A DNA stretch of 64,000 bases from Hymenobacter siberiensis (GCF_018967845.1 NZ_JAHLZZ010000001.1:2108001-2172000), one strand, 5' to 3'; positions 17,009 through 26,653 are shown, counted from the first letter of the stretch. The notes: generated by a model from the sequence alone, not told the origin. Numbers and translations: made by a program.

Positions 17009-17838
17009 TATACCAGGTTTAAGGGCAGCTTCAATGCCAACATAATCAACAGAATACCGCCCGCGATAATGCGGTAGATACCAAAGGCTCGGAAGCCATA
17101 CTTCGCTACAAAGCCCACAAACAGCCGGATGGCCAGCAGCGCCACCACAAACGCCACTGCGTTGCCTAGTGCCAGCTGCTTCAGCTCCGTGGCCGAGAAC
17201 AGGTGCGATACATCGGCCCCGGCCGCCCTGGCGTCTTTGTAGTAATCGTAAATGTCTTTCACCGCCGCCGCTGCCATGGTGGGCATGGCCAGGAAGAAGG
17301 CAAACTCCGCCGCTGCCCGGCGCGTGAGCTTCTGGGTGAGGCCGCCGATGATGGTGGCCGCCGAGCGGCTGGTGCCCGGTACCACGGCCAAACACTGGAA
17401 CAGGCCGATAATCAGCGCTTCCTTAAAGCTGGGATTGGTGACGGGGTGGCCGCCTTCCTGCGGGTCTTCCTGCGGAAACCAGCGGTCGATAAACAGCAGC
17501 ACCACACCGCCCACCACGAGCATCATGGCCACGGTGGTCACGGATTCGAGCAGCGCGTCGATGTGCTTTTTGAACAGCAGCCCCACCACCACAATGGGTA
17601 AAAAAGCCACCAACAGCTTCAGATAGAAGTCAATATTCTGAAAAAAGCGCTTGTAATACACCACAAACACCGATAGAATCGCGCCCAGCTGAATAACCAC
17701 CAGGTAGAGCTTGAAAAACGGCGTGGGCGGAATACCCAGCAGGGCCGAAGCAATAATCATGTGCCCGGTGCTGGAAACGGGCAAAAACTCGGTAATGCCC
17801 TCCACGATGGCGAGGAGCAGCGCGTGCCAATAAGTCAT
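17008..17838 (-). CDS. uppP: Undecaprenyl-diphosphate phosphatase
   Basis: A 276-aa integral membrane phosphatase (BacA type) that recycles undecaprenyl pyrophosphate to the lipid carrier used for peptidoglycan and glycan export. The two signature motifs are intact: [17 protein letters not shown] (residues 13-29) and [13 protein letters not shown] near residue 160. About eight membrane segments are visible, ending with [15 protein letters not shown]. Normal length. It lies 87 bp after the DUF3098 gene and overlaps truB by one base, the usual Bacteroidota order. Confidence 0.96.
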   Translation of the reverse strand: MTYWHALLLAIVEGITEFLPVSSTGHMIIASALLGIPPTPFFKLYLVVIQLGAILSVFVVYYKRFFQNIDFYLKLLVAFLPIVVVGLLFKKHIDALLESVTTVAMMLVVGGVVLLFIDRWFPQEDPQEGGHPVTNPSFKEALIIGLFQCLAVVPGTSRSAATIIGGLTQKLTRRAAAEFAFFLAMPTMAAAAVKDIYDYYKDARAAGADVSHLFSATELKQLALGNAVAFVVALLAIRLFVGFVAKYGFRAFGIYRIIAGGILLIMLALKLPLNLV

Positions 17839-17925
17839 TTAAACAGGTGGTCGGTTAACGGTAAGCAACTAATAACGAGTCGTGGCCAATGCAAATGGAA
17901 GAGGCCAACCGCTCGCTGCCAGGCG

Positions 17926-18249
17926 CTAGTAAGGGCGCTTGTAAGCCGGCGCGGCAGCGGGCGTAGTGGTCGCGCCGGGAGCATCGGTCGTGAAGGCCGG
18001 CGTGACCACCGAGGCGGTGGGGGCGGCAACCAGCGACTTATCGCGCACCATAATGGCGGCAAACTCCACGGCAAACCCGGCGATGAGCAGCAACGGCCCA
18101 AGCGTGATGCCCACGAAATCCTCGCCGTAATTGGCCTTGTCGCCAAACATCATGGTGATGAAGCCGGCGGCCAGCAGGGCCAGGCCCGCCCACATCAGGC
18201 GGTAGTTGCGGGGACCAAAGGCGAAGCGGAAAGCGGGAGAAGGATTCAT
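17926..18249 (-). CDS. DUF3098 small membrane protein
   Basis: A 107-aa protein with two membrane helices (about residues 18-35 and 48-67) separated by a short loop, FGDKANYGEDFVG, that is typical of DUF3098. The C-terminal 35 residues are Ala/Thr/Pro-rich. The family is found next to ftsX and uppP in Bacteroidota, exactly as here, which suggests a role in the envelope or cell division, but no activity has been shown to my knowledge. Confidence 0.88.
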   Translation of the reverse strand: MNPSPAFRFAFGPRNYRLMWAGLALLAAGFITMMFGDKANYGEDFVGITLGPLLLIAGFAVEFAAIMVRDKSLVAAPTASVVTPAFTTDAPGATTTPAAAPAYKRPY

Positions 18250-18280
18250 TTAACAATTAACATTTATCATTTAACAATCT

Positions 18281-18368
18281 TTTCATTTATCATTTATCAT
18301 TTAACAGTCGTTCAATTGGCGCTATTAGTCCCGTCGAACGGCTGTTAAATGGTAATTGATAAATGATT
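18281..18368. repeat. Heptamer-built inverted repeat between ftsX and DUF3098
   Basis: Arms 18281-18313 and 18336-18368 (33 bp, a few mismatches) are made of tandem heptamers CATTTAT-CATTTAT-CATTTAA. The right arm reads CATTTAT-CAATTAC-CATTTAA on the other strand. More loose heptamers continue to 18250. The right arm runs into the ftsX stop codon (18370-18368). Confidence 0.85.
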
Positions 18369-19267
18369 TAATACAAGTCGTCGAGCGACATTTTGAGGTA
18401 CTTGTGCACAGCGCGGGCCGAGCTGAAGAAGCCAATCACCACGCCCAGCCCGATAACGCCGAGCAGGAGCAAGCCCAGGCGCAGGTCGTCGCGCAACAGG
18501 CGCAGCGGCTCTACTTCGAGGTAGGCGTATTGCAGCAGCGCCACCAGAATCAGGGCCGCCAGCAGGCCACTGGCAAGGCCCTGCCAGGTAGCCCGCCGCA
18601 AAAACGGCTGCTGGATAAAGAGCCGCGTCGCGCCCACCAGTTGCATGGACCGGATGAGAAAGCGCTGCGAAAACAGCGCCAGCTTAATCGTATTGTTAAT
18701 CAGGATGACCACCACCAGCACCAGCACCGCCGCAAAGCCCAGCAGCACGAGGCTCACCCGCGTCAGGTTGTTGTTGATGCTGGCGAACAAATCCTGCGGA
18801 TACTGCACCTCAAACACGCCGCGTTGGGCCGAAATGTTGCGGTTGAGCTGGCCCAGATGCGTAGTGTCGGTGAATTCGGGCTTGATTTTGAGCACGTAAG
18901 CATCGCGCAGCGGGTTGTCGCCGAGGAACTGGCGGAAATCCTCGCCGGTGCTTTGCAGCAGCTGGCGGGCCCCTTCCTCCTTGCTCACAAAGCGAATCTG
19001 GGGCTTGCCGTTGCGCTCGGCCACGAAGGGCTGCTGGCCCAGGTCCTGCTGCAGGCGCAGCAATTCCGTTTCGGGCAGGTCGCGGTCGAGGTACACCTGC
19101 ACTTCCAGGTTTTCGCGCACCACTTCACTCAGCTTCTGGGCGTGTACCAGCAGCAGACCGAACAGGCCAATCACCACCAAGGCCAGCGTAATGCTGAACA
19201 CCACGAGCAAAGTAGGGTAGGAGCCGAGCTTTTTCTTGCGGGAATGTGAGGTGGTTGGGGCAGCCAT
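18368..19267 (-). CDS. ftsX: Cell-division ABC transporter permease
   Basis: A 299-aa FtsX-type permease that, with the ATPase FtsE, controls peptidoglycan hydrolases at the division site. It has an N-terminal membrane helix (about 20-45), a periplasmic domain (about 50-160, starting LEVQVYLDRDLPE), and three C-terminal helices with the conserved cytoplasmic link RSMQLVGATRLFIQQPFLRR. The ATG at 19267 was chosen over a TTG 9 bp upstream. No ftsE gene is adjacent, which is usual for Bacteroidota. It is followed by DUF3098 and uppP. Confidence 0.94.
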   Translation of the reverse strand: MAAPTTSHSRKKKLGSYPTLLVVFSITLALVVIGLFGLLLVHAQKLSEVVRENLEVQVYLDRDLPETELLRLQQDLGQQPFVAERNGKPQIRFVSKEEGARQLLQSTGEDFRQFLGDNPLRDAYVLKIKPEFTDTTHLGQLNRNISAQRGVFEVQYPQDLFASINNNLTRVSLVLLGFAAVLVLVVVILINNTIKLALFSQRFLIRSMQLVGATRLFIQQPFLRRATWQGLASGLLAALILVALLQYAYLEVEPLRLLRDDLRLGLLLLGVIGLGVVIGFFSSARAVHKYLKMSLDDLY

Positions 19268-19284
19268 ATCCGGCAAAGGTAGCA

Positions 19285-19349
19285 GGGGATAAGGAATAGG
19301 GGATAAAGGAATACGGGCAGTATTCTTTTATCCCCTATTCCTTATCCCC
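19285..19349. repeat. Heptamer-built inverted repeat between tamB and ftsX
   Basis: Arms 19285-19313 and 19321-19349 pair over 29 bp with one mismatch and a 7-nt loop. Each arm is a run of heptamers, GGGGATA-AGGAATA-GGGGATA. The position, 8 bp past the tamB stop and 18 bp before the ftsX start, would allow it to act as a terminator or RNA-stability element inside the operon. Confidence 0.88.
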
Positions 19350-19356
19350 CAACTCC

Positions 19357-22300
19357 TCACAAGTTCGTGCGCGGGTCCTCGTCTACCGTCATCACTTCTT
19401 TGCTTTCGCGGGCTTTCTGGGTGTTGCGCTCCTTCTTTCCGGGGTTTTTGCGGGTGAACAGCTCCCCGAACGAGTTGAACTGCTCGGTGTGCAGCAGCGA
19501 AAGGCCCGCCCGGGGCTGATTGATGGTTTCCAGGTCGCGGGGGGTGGTTTCGTAGCGCAGCTTCGCCCGAAACTTGCCATCGGGCCGCAGGTAATATTCC
19601 AGGCTGAGGTCGCCGAGCAGGGAGGCCTGGCCGGCCGTGTTGCCGGTGCTGGTGGGGATGGTGGAAGTGCCGCCCGTGGCGCTGTTCACCAGGTTGGGGT
19701 TGTTGGTAAAGCCGCCTTCCCGCGTCACGCGCAGGCGCCCATTCAAGAACGAGTAGCTGAGGCGCACTTGCAGGGCCTGCAGCTGCTCGGGGGTGATGCC
19801 GTTGATGTTGAAGTCAATTTCCAGGTTCTGGTCGATTTGCGAAGTGAGCAGGCCGAGCTGGGTACTCAGCACCTGGCCCAGGCTTTTGAAGGCCGTGTTG
19901 TCCTGCCCCCGAATGGAAATGGTGTTGCCAAATGAGCCTGGCGGCGACAGCTGCTTGAAAACCAATAAGCTAAAAACCTGACGGTTGAGCTCCTGCTCGT
20001 CGTTGCGTAGCGAAGTGGTGAAGGCCGCCAGGTCGCCCTGGAGCGTGCCCGGCGTGTCGTTGAACTCCAGGTTGAGCTTGATGGCCGGCAGCAGCAGCGG
20101 CCCGGTCAGGTTCATCACGGCCGTCACGGGCACCACGGCCACGCTGCCCGACGAGCCCGCGCCCAGCACCGGGGCCAGCGAGGTACGCTGCGTGTAGGTT
20201 GCTGTCACGTTCATCTCGCCGGCCAGTGGGTCGCCGTTCCAGGAAATAATGCCGCCGGGCCGCACCACAAACTCCTTGTTGATAAGGCCTTGCAGCGTGA
20301 AATTGTACGCGCCCCGCACAATCTCAACCTGCCCGTACATGTTGAATTCGCCGCGCGTATCAATGGCCATGCGCAACTGCCCGGCGGCCGAGCCGCGAAT
20401 CACATCCCCCGTGCTTTCATCGAGCAGAATCTCAACATAAGCCTCGGGGGTGATGGTCAGGTTCATGTTGAGCTTGATGCCCGACAGGTCCACTTTGTCC
20501 TGCGCGGCTACCACTATGGCCTTTTTCGTGATGACGGTATCGCCCACCGGATTGTTATTCACGAACTTAATGTAGCCGGCCTTCTCGGCCTTGGCCGTGT
20601 TGTCGAGGGGCAGGCTGACGCGGGTGCCGGCCTCGCTGCTGGCCCGTACGGTCACGTCCAGGTCATCGGTGGGGCCGGTTATGCGGGCAGTGCCGGTGGC
20701 ATAGGCGGTGCCGAAATAAAGCTCATTATCCTTGCGCGTGGTGTTGAGTACCTGCATCTTGCGGAAATTAGCCGCAATGTCGAGGCTCATATCCTTGAAG
20801 CCGCGGTGGTTCACAATGCCGTCTACGGTGCCGGTGTTGCCCAGCACATCGCGCAGCCTGATGTTGTGGAACTCTATCGACTTGTCAGTAAAGCTGATGC
20901 GGTCGGCAAAAGTGTATGTGGTGCCCAGGTAGCCGAAGGTGAGGCGGCCGTTGCTCACATCCACGTAGCCCAGCAGATTGGGCGCGCCAAACAGGCCCGT
21001 GAGGCGCAGCTCGCCGCGCCCGGTGCCGCCCAGGTTTTTGAACAGCGACCCCAGAAAAGGCTGCGCCAGCACAATGGGCGCATCGTTCAGGGTGCCGGTG
21101 AGGTTGAACTGGTTGGTCTGGTCTCGCGGTGCAATTTCGCCCAGCACGGTCAGTACCGACTGGCCGGCGCGGGCCACGTCCATGTTCACGCGCAACTTGC
21201 CGGCGGCGTTGTCCCAGTCGCCGCGCCCTGCCACCTGCCCAATCAGCGTGCCGTCGTATTTCAGCGAGTCCACGCCCAGCGTGCTGCTGATGGCCAGCGG
21301 GCCGTACACGCCGCTCACGGTGCCCTGGGCATTCACGCGGCCTGAGAGGTTCTGGCCGGTCAGCGTTTTGAGCGTGGCCAACTCGAAATCCTTGATTTGC
21401 AGCTGCAATGGCGGCTGGCTGGCATCGGGCGAGATGATGCCCTGCGCGCCCACAAACTGCTCGCCGTTGCTGAAAGTCAGGTTCTTGATGTCGAATTCCT
21501 TGCCGTAGTTCGAAATCCGCACCGAGTTGTTCTCCGCGATGGTCCAGTTCTCATCCAGCAGGTGCACGTCGGATTGCCGAAAAATCACCTCTACCGCCCG
21601 GGCCAGGAAACCCAGCGAACCGTTAATGGTGGCCTTGTTGGTAGTGCCCGTCTGAGCCAGCGAGGTCGAGAAGTTGATGCGCTGCTGGTCCCACACGCCT
21701 TCCATAATAAATTTCTCGGTGCGGCCCAGCCCCGGTAGTACCTGTCGGTCGCTCGTGATGCTGGCCTGGGCCAGAATATCGGATTTGTAAGGCAGCTTCG
21801 AGGTGAGGAAGTCGAAGTCGTCGTTCACCGTTTGCACCGGGCCGTAGCGCAGGCTGTCGAGGTGGCCGCCGAGCTGGAAAATCGACGTGGCCCCGTTCCG
21901 GAACGAGCCGTCGATGCGGCTGCCATCGGCCACCCGCAAATCGGGCACAAACAGCGTCAGGAGCGGGTTGGCTTTTTTCAGATTCAGCAGTAAGTCAACC
22001 TGGTACACCGGCAGTGTGCGCTGGCGCTTGCGCCGGTAATAATCGGCCGTAGCGGCGGCATTGCTCTCAAAATTGAGGCGGTACTCGGTGATGAGCGTCT
22101 GCACGTCGCGCACCACATCGGAGGTATTGAAGGTGCCGGCCAGGCTGGCGTTCAGCGCCTCCGAGCGCAGCGTTACGCGGCGCTGGTTCAGCCGGCTGCG
22201 GGTGCTCACCACGTCCAGCGTATCGAGGTCGAGCTTGCGGCCATCGAACATGAAGCGCGAGTGGCGCAGGTAGGCGTAGCCAATGAGCGAATCGAGCTGC

Positions 22301-23976
22301 ACGCCCTTAAACTTCACGTCGGCCGTGGTGCTCACGGTTAGCGGCTGGCTCATCAGGCCGAGGGTGCGCAGGTTGGCGAAGTCGATTTTGGTCTTGAGGT
22401 CAACGCTTTCGTGCTTGCGCTCCAGGTCGATGTGGCCATCGGCCACCAGGCGCACGGCCGGGTCGTTCACACTCGCGTGGCCGTTGAAGTGCAGCGGCCG
22501 GAAGTCGCCATCAAACGCAATATTGTGGTAGCGGTAACCATTCAGCCAGATGGCCGGCACCGTGAGCTTGGCCTTGCCCTGCGCGAAAGCCGGCAGGAAG
22601 CCCGTGCCCGCCACACGGCCATTCAGCGTCACGTCCCGGATTACACTTTCATCGCCCAGAAACTTGCCCAGCTCGAACGCATTGGAGCGCACCGTGCCCT
22701 CGTAAGTAGCGTGCGTCAGGTCGGTTTTGGTCTTGAGGTTCACGTCCGTCGCCACGAAGCCCAGGGCGGTATCAAACGAGGCATTGGCCACGAAATCGTT
22801 GTAGAATCCCAGCACCTGGCCCTGTAATTTTACTTTGCCCAGGCGCTGCACAATCGTGTTGGCCGCCGCCGGCAGCCACTTTTTCAGGTCATTGGCCACC
22901 ACCACCGAGGGCAGCAGGCGTAGGTCGATAAAGCTCTCCTTGTAGTTGGGCAGGCCGTCGGCGTGGGCGCGCTTGGCCACAATGTGGGTGCCGGTGCCGT
23001 AGCGCACGTCCAGGTTGTTCACCTTGAAATCGCGCACGTAGCCTGAGGCATCGCCCGAAATGGCTACCGACTCGTGCATTTCGCTCAGCTGCGGCGCAAA
23101 CTTGGCAATATCATCCGAATAAACCTTTGAGTTGCGCAGGTGCGCAATGGTCTTCATCGAGTCATTATAATCGGTAAAGTTGCCAAATACCCGAAACTCA
23201 AACCGCACATAATCCTTAATCTGGCTGCGGCCCACGCGCAGGCTTAAGTCCTTGAATTCCCAGAAATGCGGCCCATACGTCATATCCGCCGTGATTTCGC
23301 GCAGCGGCGTCCGGGAGGGCGTTTCCACGGCGTGCAGCTGGCTGATGCGCATGCGCAGCGTGTCTTCGAATCGAATTTTGGAGATGTCGGCGTAGATGCT
23401 GTCCACCAGCAAATGGTCGTAGTCGATGCTCTGGCCGTAGGTTTTGGCGTGCGGCAGGTCGCCTTTTTCAATGGCGAAATGGCCGTTGCGCAGGGCTACG
23501 TTGGCAATCTGAAAATCGAACGGGGCCGACTTACTGGTGTCTGTCGAGGGCCCAATCAGCCGCTTCACCGAGGCCATAAACTGGCTGAAGGTGGTGGAGT
23601 CGGGCTGGCCGGGTAGGTTTTTCAGCTCGAAGCGCGGCTCATTCAGCGTGAGCGTGGCAATGTGCAAATGCCTCGGGTCGAATACCGAAAACAACGAAAT
23701 ATCCGCATCGGCCCGGCCAATGCTGAATAGCTCGCCGCCGCGCCGGTCCTTCACGCTCACCCCATCGAGCAGCACGCGGGAGAAGGGCCGGATATCAACC
23801 CCGCCAATCGTCACCTGCTGGCCCAGTTTTCGCGTCAGCATGTCGGCCGCCTCGCGGGCCAGCCGTGTTTGCACGCTTGGAATGCGCAACGCCACCAGCG
23901 CCCCCACAATAGCCAATACCAGCAGCAGGCCCATGCCCAGTAGTATTTTTAGCAGAATGAAGAGGAAACGACGCAC
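19357..23976 (-). CDS. tamB: Translocation/assembly module protein TamB (DUF490)
   Basis: A 1539-aa AsmA/TamB-like giant protein, anchored by one N-terminal helix (about residues 4-30) and spanning the periplasm as a long beta-taco that moves lipid between membranes or helps outer-membrane protein assembly. The C-terminal DUF490 domain is recognisable (about 1080-1480: IRLRDVLGNTGTVDGIVNH, GSAAGQLRMAIDTRGEFNMYG, LRVTREGGF). The start is a GTG at 23976; the next ATG would cut the membrane anchor. It is divergent from tsaD, a common Bacteroidota arrangement, and heads the run toward ftsX. Confidence 0.93.
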   Translation of the reverse strand: MRRFLFILLKILLGMGLLLVLAIVGALVALRIPSVQTRLAREAADMLTRKLGQQVTIGGVDIRPFSRVLLDGVSVKDRRGGELFSIGRADADISLFSVFDPRHLHIATLTLNEPRFELKNLPGQPDSTTFSQFMASVKRLIGPSTDTSKSAPFDFQIANVALRNGHFAIEKGDLPHAKTYGQSIDYDHLLVDSIYADISKIRFEDTLRMRISQLHAVETPSRTPLREITADMTYGPHFWEFKDLSLRVGRSQIKDYVRFEFRVFGNFTDYNDSMKTIAHLRNSKVYSDDIAKFAPQLSEMHESVAISGDASGYVRDFKVNNLDVRYGTGTHIVAKRAHADGLPNYKESFIDLRLLPSVVVANDLKKWLPAAANTIVQRLGKVKLQGQVLGFYNDFVANASFDTALGFVATDVNLKTKTDLTHATYEGTVRSNAFELGKFLGDESVIRDVTLNGRVAGTGFLPAFAQGKAKLTVPAIWLNGYRYHNIAFDGDFRPLHFNGHASVNDPAVRLVADGHIDLERKHESVDLKTKIDFANLRTLGLMSQPLTVSTTADVKFKGVQLDSLIGYAYLRHSRFMFDGRKLDLDTLDVVSTRSRLNQRRVTLRSEALNASLAGTFNTSDVVRDVQTLITEYRLNFESNAAATADYYRRKRQRTLPVYQVDLLLNLKKANPLLTLFVPDLRVADGSRIDGSFRNGATSIFQLGGHLDSLRYGPVQTVNDDFDFLTSKLPYKSDILAQASITSDRQVLPGLGRTEKFIMEGVWDQQRINFSTSLAQTGTTNKATINGSLGFLARAVEVIFRQSDVHLLDENWTIAENNSVRISNYGKEFDIKNLTFSNGEQFVGAQGIISPDASQPPLQLQIKDFELATLKTLTGQNLSGRVNAQGTVSGVYGPLAISSTLGVDSLKYDGTLIGQVAGRGDWDNAAGKLRVNMDVARAGQSVLTVLGEIAPRDQTNQFNLTGTLNDAPIVLAQPFLGSLFKNLGGTGRGELRLTGLFGAPNLLGYVDVSNGRLTFGYLGTTYTFADRISFTDKSIEFHNIRLRDVLGNTGTVDGIVNHRGFKDMSLDIAANFRKMQVLNTTRKDNELYFGTAYATGTARITGPTDDLDVTVRASSEAGTRVSLPLDNTAKAEKAGYIKFVNNNPVGDTVITKKAIVVAAQDKVDLSGIKLNMNLTITPEAYVEILLDESTGDVIRGSAAGQLRMAIDTRGEFNMYGQVEIVRGAYNFTLQGLINKEFVVRPGGIISWNGDPLAGEMNVTATYTQRTSLAPVLGAGSSGSVAVVPVTAVMNLTGPLLLPAIKLNLEFNDTPGTLQGDLAAFTTSLRNDEQELNRQVFSLLVFKQLSPPGSFGNTISIRGQDNTAFKSLGQVLSTQLGLLTSQIDQNLEIDFNINGITPEQLQALQVRLSYSFLNGRLRVTREGGFTNNPNLVNSATGGTSTIPTSTGNTAGQASLLGDLSLEYYLRPDGKFRAKLRYETTPRDLETINQPRAGLSLLHTEQFNSFGELFTRKNPGKKERNTQKARESKEVMTVDEDPRTNL

Positions 23977-24161
23977 CGGGGCAGGAGGAATGAACGCGGG
24001 AAACGCGGGTTAATCCGCAAAGTTGCGGTTTTTTAGTCGTTACCGGCAATCAAAGGTCGGCGTAGCCAACTATCAGGCCAATGGAACGGCCACCATTGGG
24101 CCGTGGTTCAACGCTATTGCGCCGTAGTGCGACCTTTGCGCACCCAACTTCGATTAAACCC

Positions 24162-25175
24162 ATGCCCGCTTACCCCATTATCCTCGCCATCGAATCGTCG
24201 TGCGACGACACCGGCGCGGCCGTCCTGGCCGGCGGCCAGCTGCTGAGCAACGTCGTGGCCACCCAAAAAGTCCACGAGCAGTACGGCGGCGTAGTACCCG
24301 AGCTGGCCTCGCGCGCGCACCAGCAGCACCTGCTGCCCGTCGTCACGGCCGCTCTCAAAGAAGCCGGCATCACCAAAGACGACCTCGATGCTGTGGCCGT
24401 TACCCAGGGTCCCGGCCTGCTGGGTTCCTTATTGGTAGGTGGTATGTTCGCCAAGACCTTAGCCCTGGCCCTCGACAAGCCGCTGTTGGCCGTGAACCAC
24501 ATGCGCGCCCACATCCTGGCCCATTTCCTGCGCGACCCCAAGCCGGATTTCCCCTTCCTCTGCCTCACCGTGAGCGGCGGCCACACGCAGCTGGTGGTAG
24601 TGAAATCGGCCCTGGAAATGGAAGTCATCGGCCAGACCATCGACGATGCCGCCGGCGAAGCCTTCGACAAAACCGCCAAGCTGCTCGGCCTGCCGTACCC
24701 CGGCGGCCCGCACCTCGACAAGCTGGCCCGCCAGGGCAACCCGCTGCGCTTCGCCTTCCCGGTAGGTGCCATGCCCGGCTACGATTTTTCTTTCAGCGGC
24801 CTGAAAACGTCGGTGATGTACTTCCTGAAAAAGGAAGTAGCCGCCAACCCCGATTTCGTGGCCGAAAACCTGCCCGACCTCTGCGCCAGCATCCAGCACA
24901 CCATTGTGGCTACGCTGCTGCGCCAGCTCCGCCGCGCCGCCGCCGATACCGGCCTGACGCAGGTGGCGCTGGCCGGCGGCGTGGCCGCCAATTCCGGCCT
25001 GCGTACCGCCCTGGAGGCCGAAGCCGTGGCCCAAAACTGGCAGGTTTTCATTCCCGATTTCGCCTTTTGCACCGATAATGCCGCCATGGTCGCCATGACC
25101 GCGCATTTTCAGTATGAAGCCGGCGACTTCGCCACCCAGCTCAGCAGCCCCAACCCGCGCCTGAAGCTGACGTAG
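24162..25175 (+). CDS. tsaD: tRNA threonylcarbamoyladenosine transferase
   Basis: A 337-aa enzyme that transfers the threonylcarbamoyl group onto A37 of ANN-decoding tRNAs, working with TsaB, TsaC and TsaE. The metal-binding HMRAH motif is near residue 112, and the ASKHA-fold motifs ILAIESSCDDTG (residues 6-17) and FAFCTDNAAM (about 300) are intact. The ATG at 24162 follows a Bacteroidota-like -7 box (GACCTTTG, 24131-24138); the longer upstream frame has no conserved sequence. Normal length. Confidence 0.97.
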   Translation: MPAYPIILAIESSCDDTGAAVLAGGQLLSNVVATQKVHEQYGGVVPELASRAHQQHLLPVVTAALKEAGITKDDLDAVAVTQGPGLLGSLLVGGMFAKTLALALDKPLLAVNHMRAHILAHFLRDPKPDFPFLCLTVSGGHTQLVVVKSALEMEVIGQTIDDAAGEAFDKTAKLLGLPYPGGPHLDKLARQGNPLRFAFPVGAMPGYDFSFSGLKTSVMYFLKKEVAANPDFVAENLPDLCASIQHTIVATLLRQLRRAAADTGLTQVALAGGVAANSGLRTALEAEAVAQNWQVFIPDFAFCTDNAAMVAMTAHFQYEAGDFATQLSSPNPRLKLT

Positions 25176-25178
25176 GTT

Positions 25179-25249
25179 TGTGGCATAAGCTTCAGCTTGT
25201 GCGGACGAACGTTCAACGATAAAACGCACAAGCTGAAGCTTATGCCACA
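25179..25249. repeat. Inverted repeat with 25-bp perfect arms, AAGCTT family
   Basis: Arms 25179-25203 and 25225-25249 are perfectly complementary over 25 bp, with a 21-nt loop. The core ATAAGCTTCAGCTTGTG matches the repeat at 10821-10912. It fills the tsaD-smpB gap, starting 4 bp after the tsaD stop. Confidence 0.9.
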
Positions 25250-25269
25250 CTGACTACCGAATTCCCATC

Positions 25270-25728
25270 ATGGCCAAAGACGATAAACCTGTTATCATCA
25301 ACATCAAAAACCGCCGCGCCGGCCACGAATACACCTTCCTGGCCAAGTACGACGCGGGCGTGATGTTGCAAGGCACCGAAATAAAAAGCATCCGCGAAGG
25401 CAACGTGAACCTCACCGATGGCTACTGCACCTTCGACCAGCGCGGCGACCTCTGGATTCACAGCATCCGCATCGCGCCCTATTCCTTAGGTACTTACAAC
25501 AACCACGACGCCATGCGTACCCGCAAGCTCCTGCTCAACAAGCGCGAGCTCAAGCAGCTGGCTGGCAAAGCTGTAGACCAGGGCCTCACCATCATCCCCC
25601 TGCGCCTGTTCGTGACAGACCGCGGCTTTGCTAAAATCGAAATCGCCCTCGCCCAGGGCAAAAAGCTCTACGACAAGCGCAACGACCTCAAGGAAAAAGC
25701 CCAGAAGCGCGACATGGAAAGAATGTGA
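25270..25728 (+). CDS. smpB: SsrA-binding protein SmpB
   Basis: A 152-aa tmRNA-binding protein needed for rescue of stalled ribosomes. The OB-fold core is clear: NRRAGHEYTFLAKYDAGVML, then GTEIKSIREGNVNLTDGYC, and LTIIPLRLF. The lysine-rich C-terminal tail (KKLYDKRNDLKEKAQKRD) that inserts in the mRNA channel is complete. The stop codon lies inside the left arm of an inverted repeat. No tmRNA gene is seen in this window. Confidence 0.97.
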   Translation: MAKDDKPVIINIKNRRAGHEYTFLAKYDAGVMLQGTEIKSIREGNVNLTDGYCTFDQRGDLWIHSIRIAPYSLGTYNNHDAMRTRKLLLNKRELKQLAGKAVDQGLTIIPLRLFVTDRGFAKIEIALAQGKKLYDKRNDLKEKAQKRDMERM

Positions 25729-25858
25729 TGAATGTGGGTGATGTGGAAATGTGATAATTGAATGACTCTGTTTGAGGCGATAGTAGCATCTTTGCAGTCT
25801 GTGAAAGCGTGAACAGAAATTAATTTTCACATTTCCACATCACCCACATTCTCACATT
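25722..25858. repeat. Inverted repeat overlapping the smpB stop codon
   Basis: Arms 25722-25759 and 25822-25858 pair over about 37 bp with one gap and one mismatch. Each arm repeats ATGTG at 8-9-bp spacing. The left arm includes the last codons and TGA of smpB; the right arm ends 3 bp before the likely start of the peptidase gene. Confidence 0.87.
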
Positions 25859-25861
25859 ATT

Positions 25862-26653
25862 TTGAATCCCGGCATCTGCGCGCTCAGCGCCGTCCCCGTC
25901 CGCGCCGAGCCCAACGACCGGGCCGAGCTCGTTACCCAACTGCTTTTTGGCGAGTGCTACCACATTTTGGTGAAGCAGGAAAGCTGGCTGCAGGTCCAGC
26001 TCGCCGCCGACGACTACATAGGTTGGATTGATGCCAAGCAGCACACGCCCGTTTCGCCCGAGTACTACGCCGCCTGGCGCGCCCAGGACCACCCCCGCGC
26101 CCTCGACGTAGTGCAGGCCGTGAGCGACGCTACCACCAAAATCCCGCTCACCCTGGGCTGCCGCCTGCCGTTTTTCGATGGCATGAATGTGCGTATCGGC
26201 GAGCGCAACTACTTCTACAACGGCACTGCCACCAACCCCGCCGCCGCGCCTGATACCGCCCGCCAGGCGGCTCTGCTGCGCAAAATCGCCGTCATGTACC
26301 TGAAGGCACCTTACGTGTGGGGCGGCAAGAGTGTCTTCGGCCTCGACTGCTCCGGCCTCTGCCAGCAGCTTTATGGCCTGCTCGGCATCCAGCTCCCGCG
26401 CGATGCCCGCCAGCAAATCGACCACGGCCGCCCCGTGCATTTCGTGCCCCAGGCCAAATTCGGCGACCTCGCCTTCTTTGATAACGCCGAAGGCCGCATC
26501 GTGCACGTCGGCATGGTGATGGACGAGGGCCAGATTCTACACGCCCACGGCGAAGTCCGCCTCGACCCGCTCGACCACAACGGCATCTACAACCGCGACC
26601 GGCAAAAGTATTCGCACAAGCTGCGGCTGATAAAGCGCCTGTTGCCGGAGTAG
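25862..26653 (+). CDS. NlpC/P60 (C40) cell-wall peptidase with SH3-like domain
   Basis: A 263-aa gamma-D-glutamyl-diamino-acid-type endopeptidase that cuts peptidoglycan stems. An SH3-like domain (about 5-60: AVPVRAEPNDRAELVTQLLF) precedes a catalytic NlpC/P60 domain (about 135-260) with Cys in FGLDCSGLCQQLY and His in GRIVHVGMVM, plus HAHGEVRLD. No signal peptide is visible with the chosen start. That start is a TTG at 25862; no in-frame ATG precedes the SH3 domain, and the codons upstream fall inside a repeat arm, so the true start is uncertain (an ATT at 25859 is another possibility). Confidence 0.88.
   Translation: MNPGICALSAVPVRAEPNDRAELVTQLLFGECYHILVKQESWLQVQLAADDYIGWIDAKQHTPVSPEYYAAWRAQDHPRALDVVQAVSDATTKIPLTLGCRLPFFDGMNVRIGERNYFYNGTATNPAAAPDTARQAALLRKIAVMYLKAPYVWGGKSVFGLDCSGLCQQLYGLLGIQLPRDARQQIDHGRPVHFVPQAKFGDLAFFDNAEGRIVHVGMVMDEGQILHAHGEVRLDPLDHNGIYNRDRQKYSHKLRLIKRLLPE

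Noticed and set aside
16160..17395. A longer TruB start in the frame open up to 17395
   Set aside because: The extra 129 codons only shadow uppP; TruB homology begins at the ATG at 17008 and the TAATG overlap fits.
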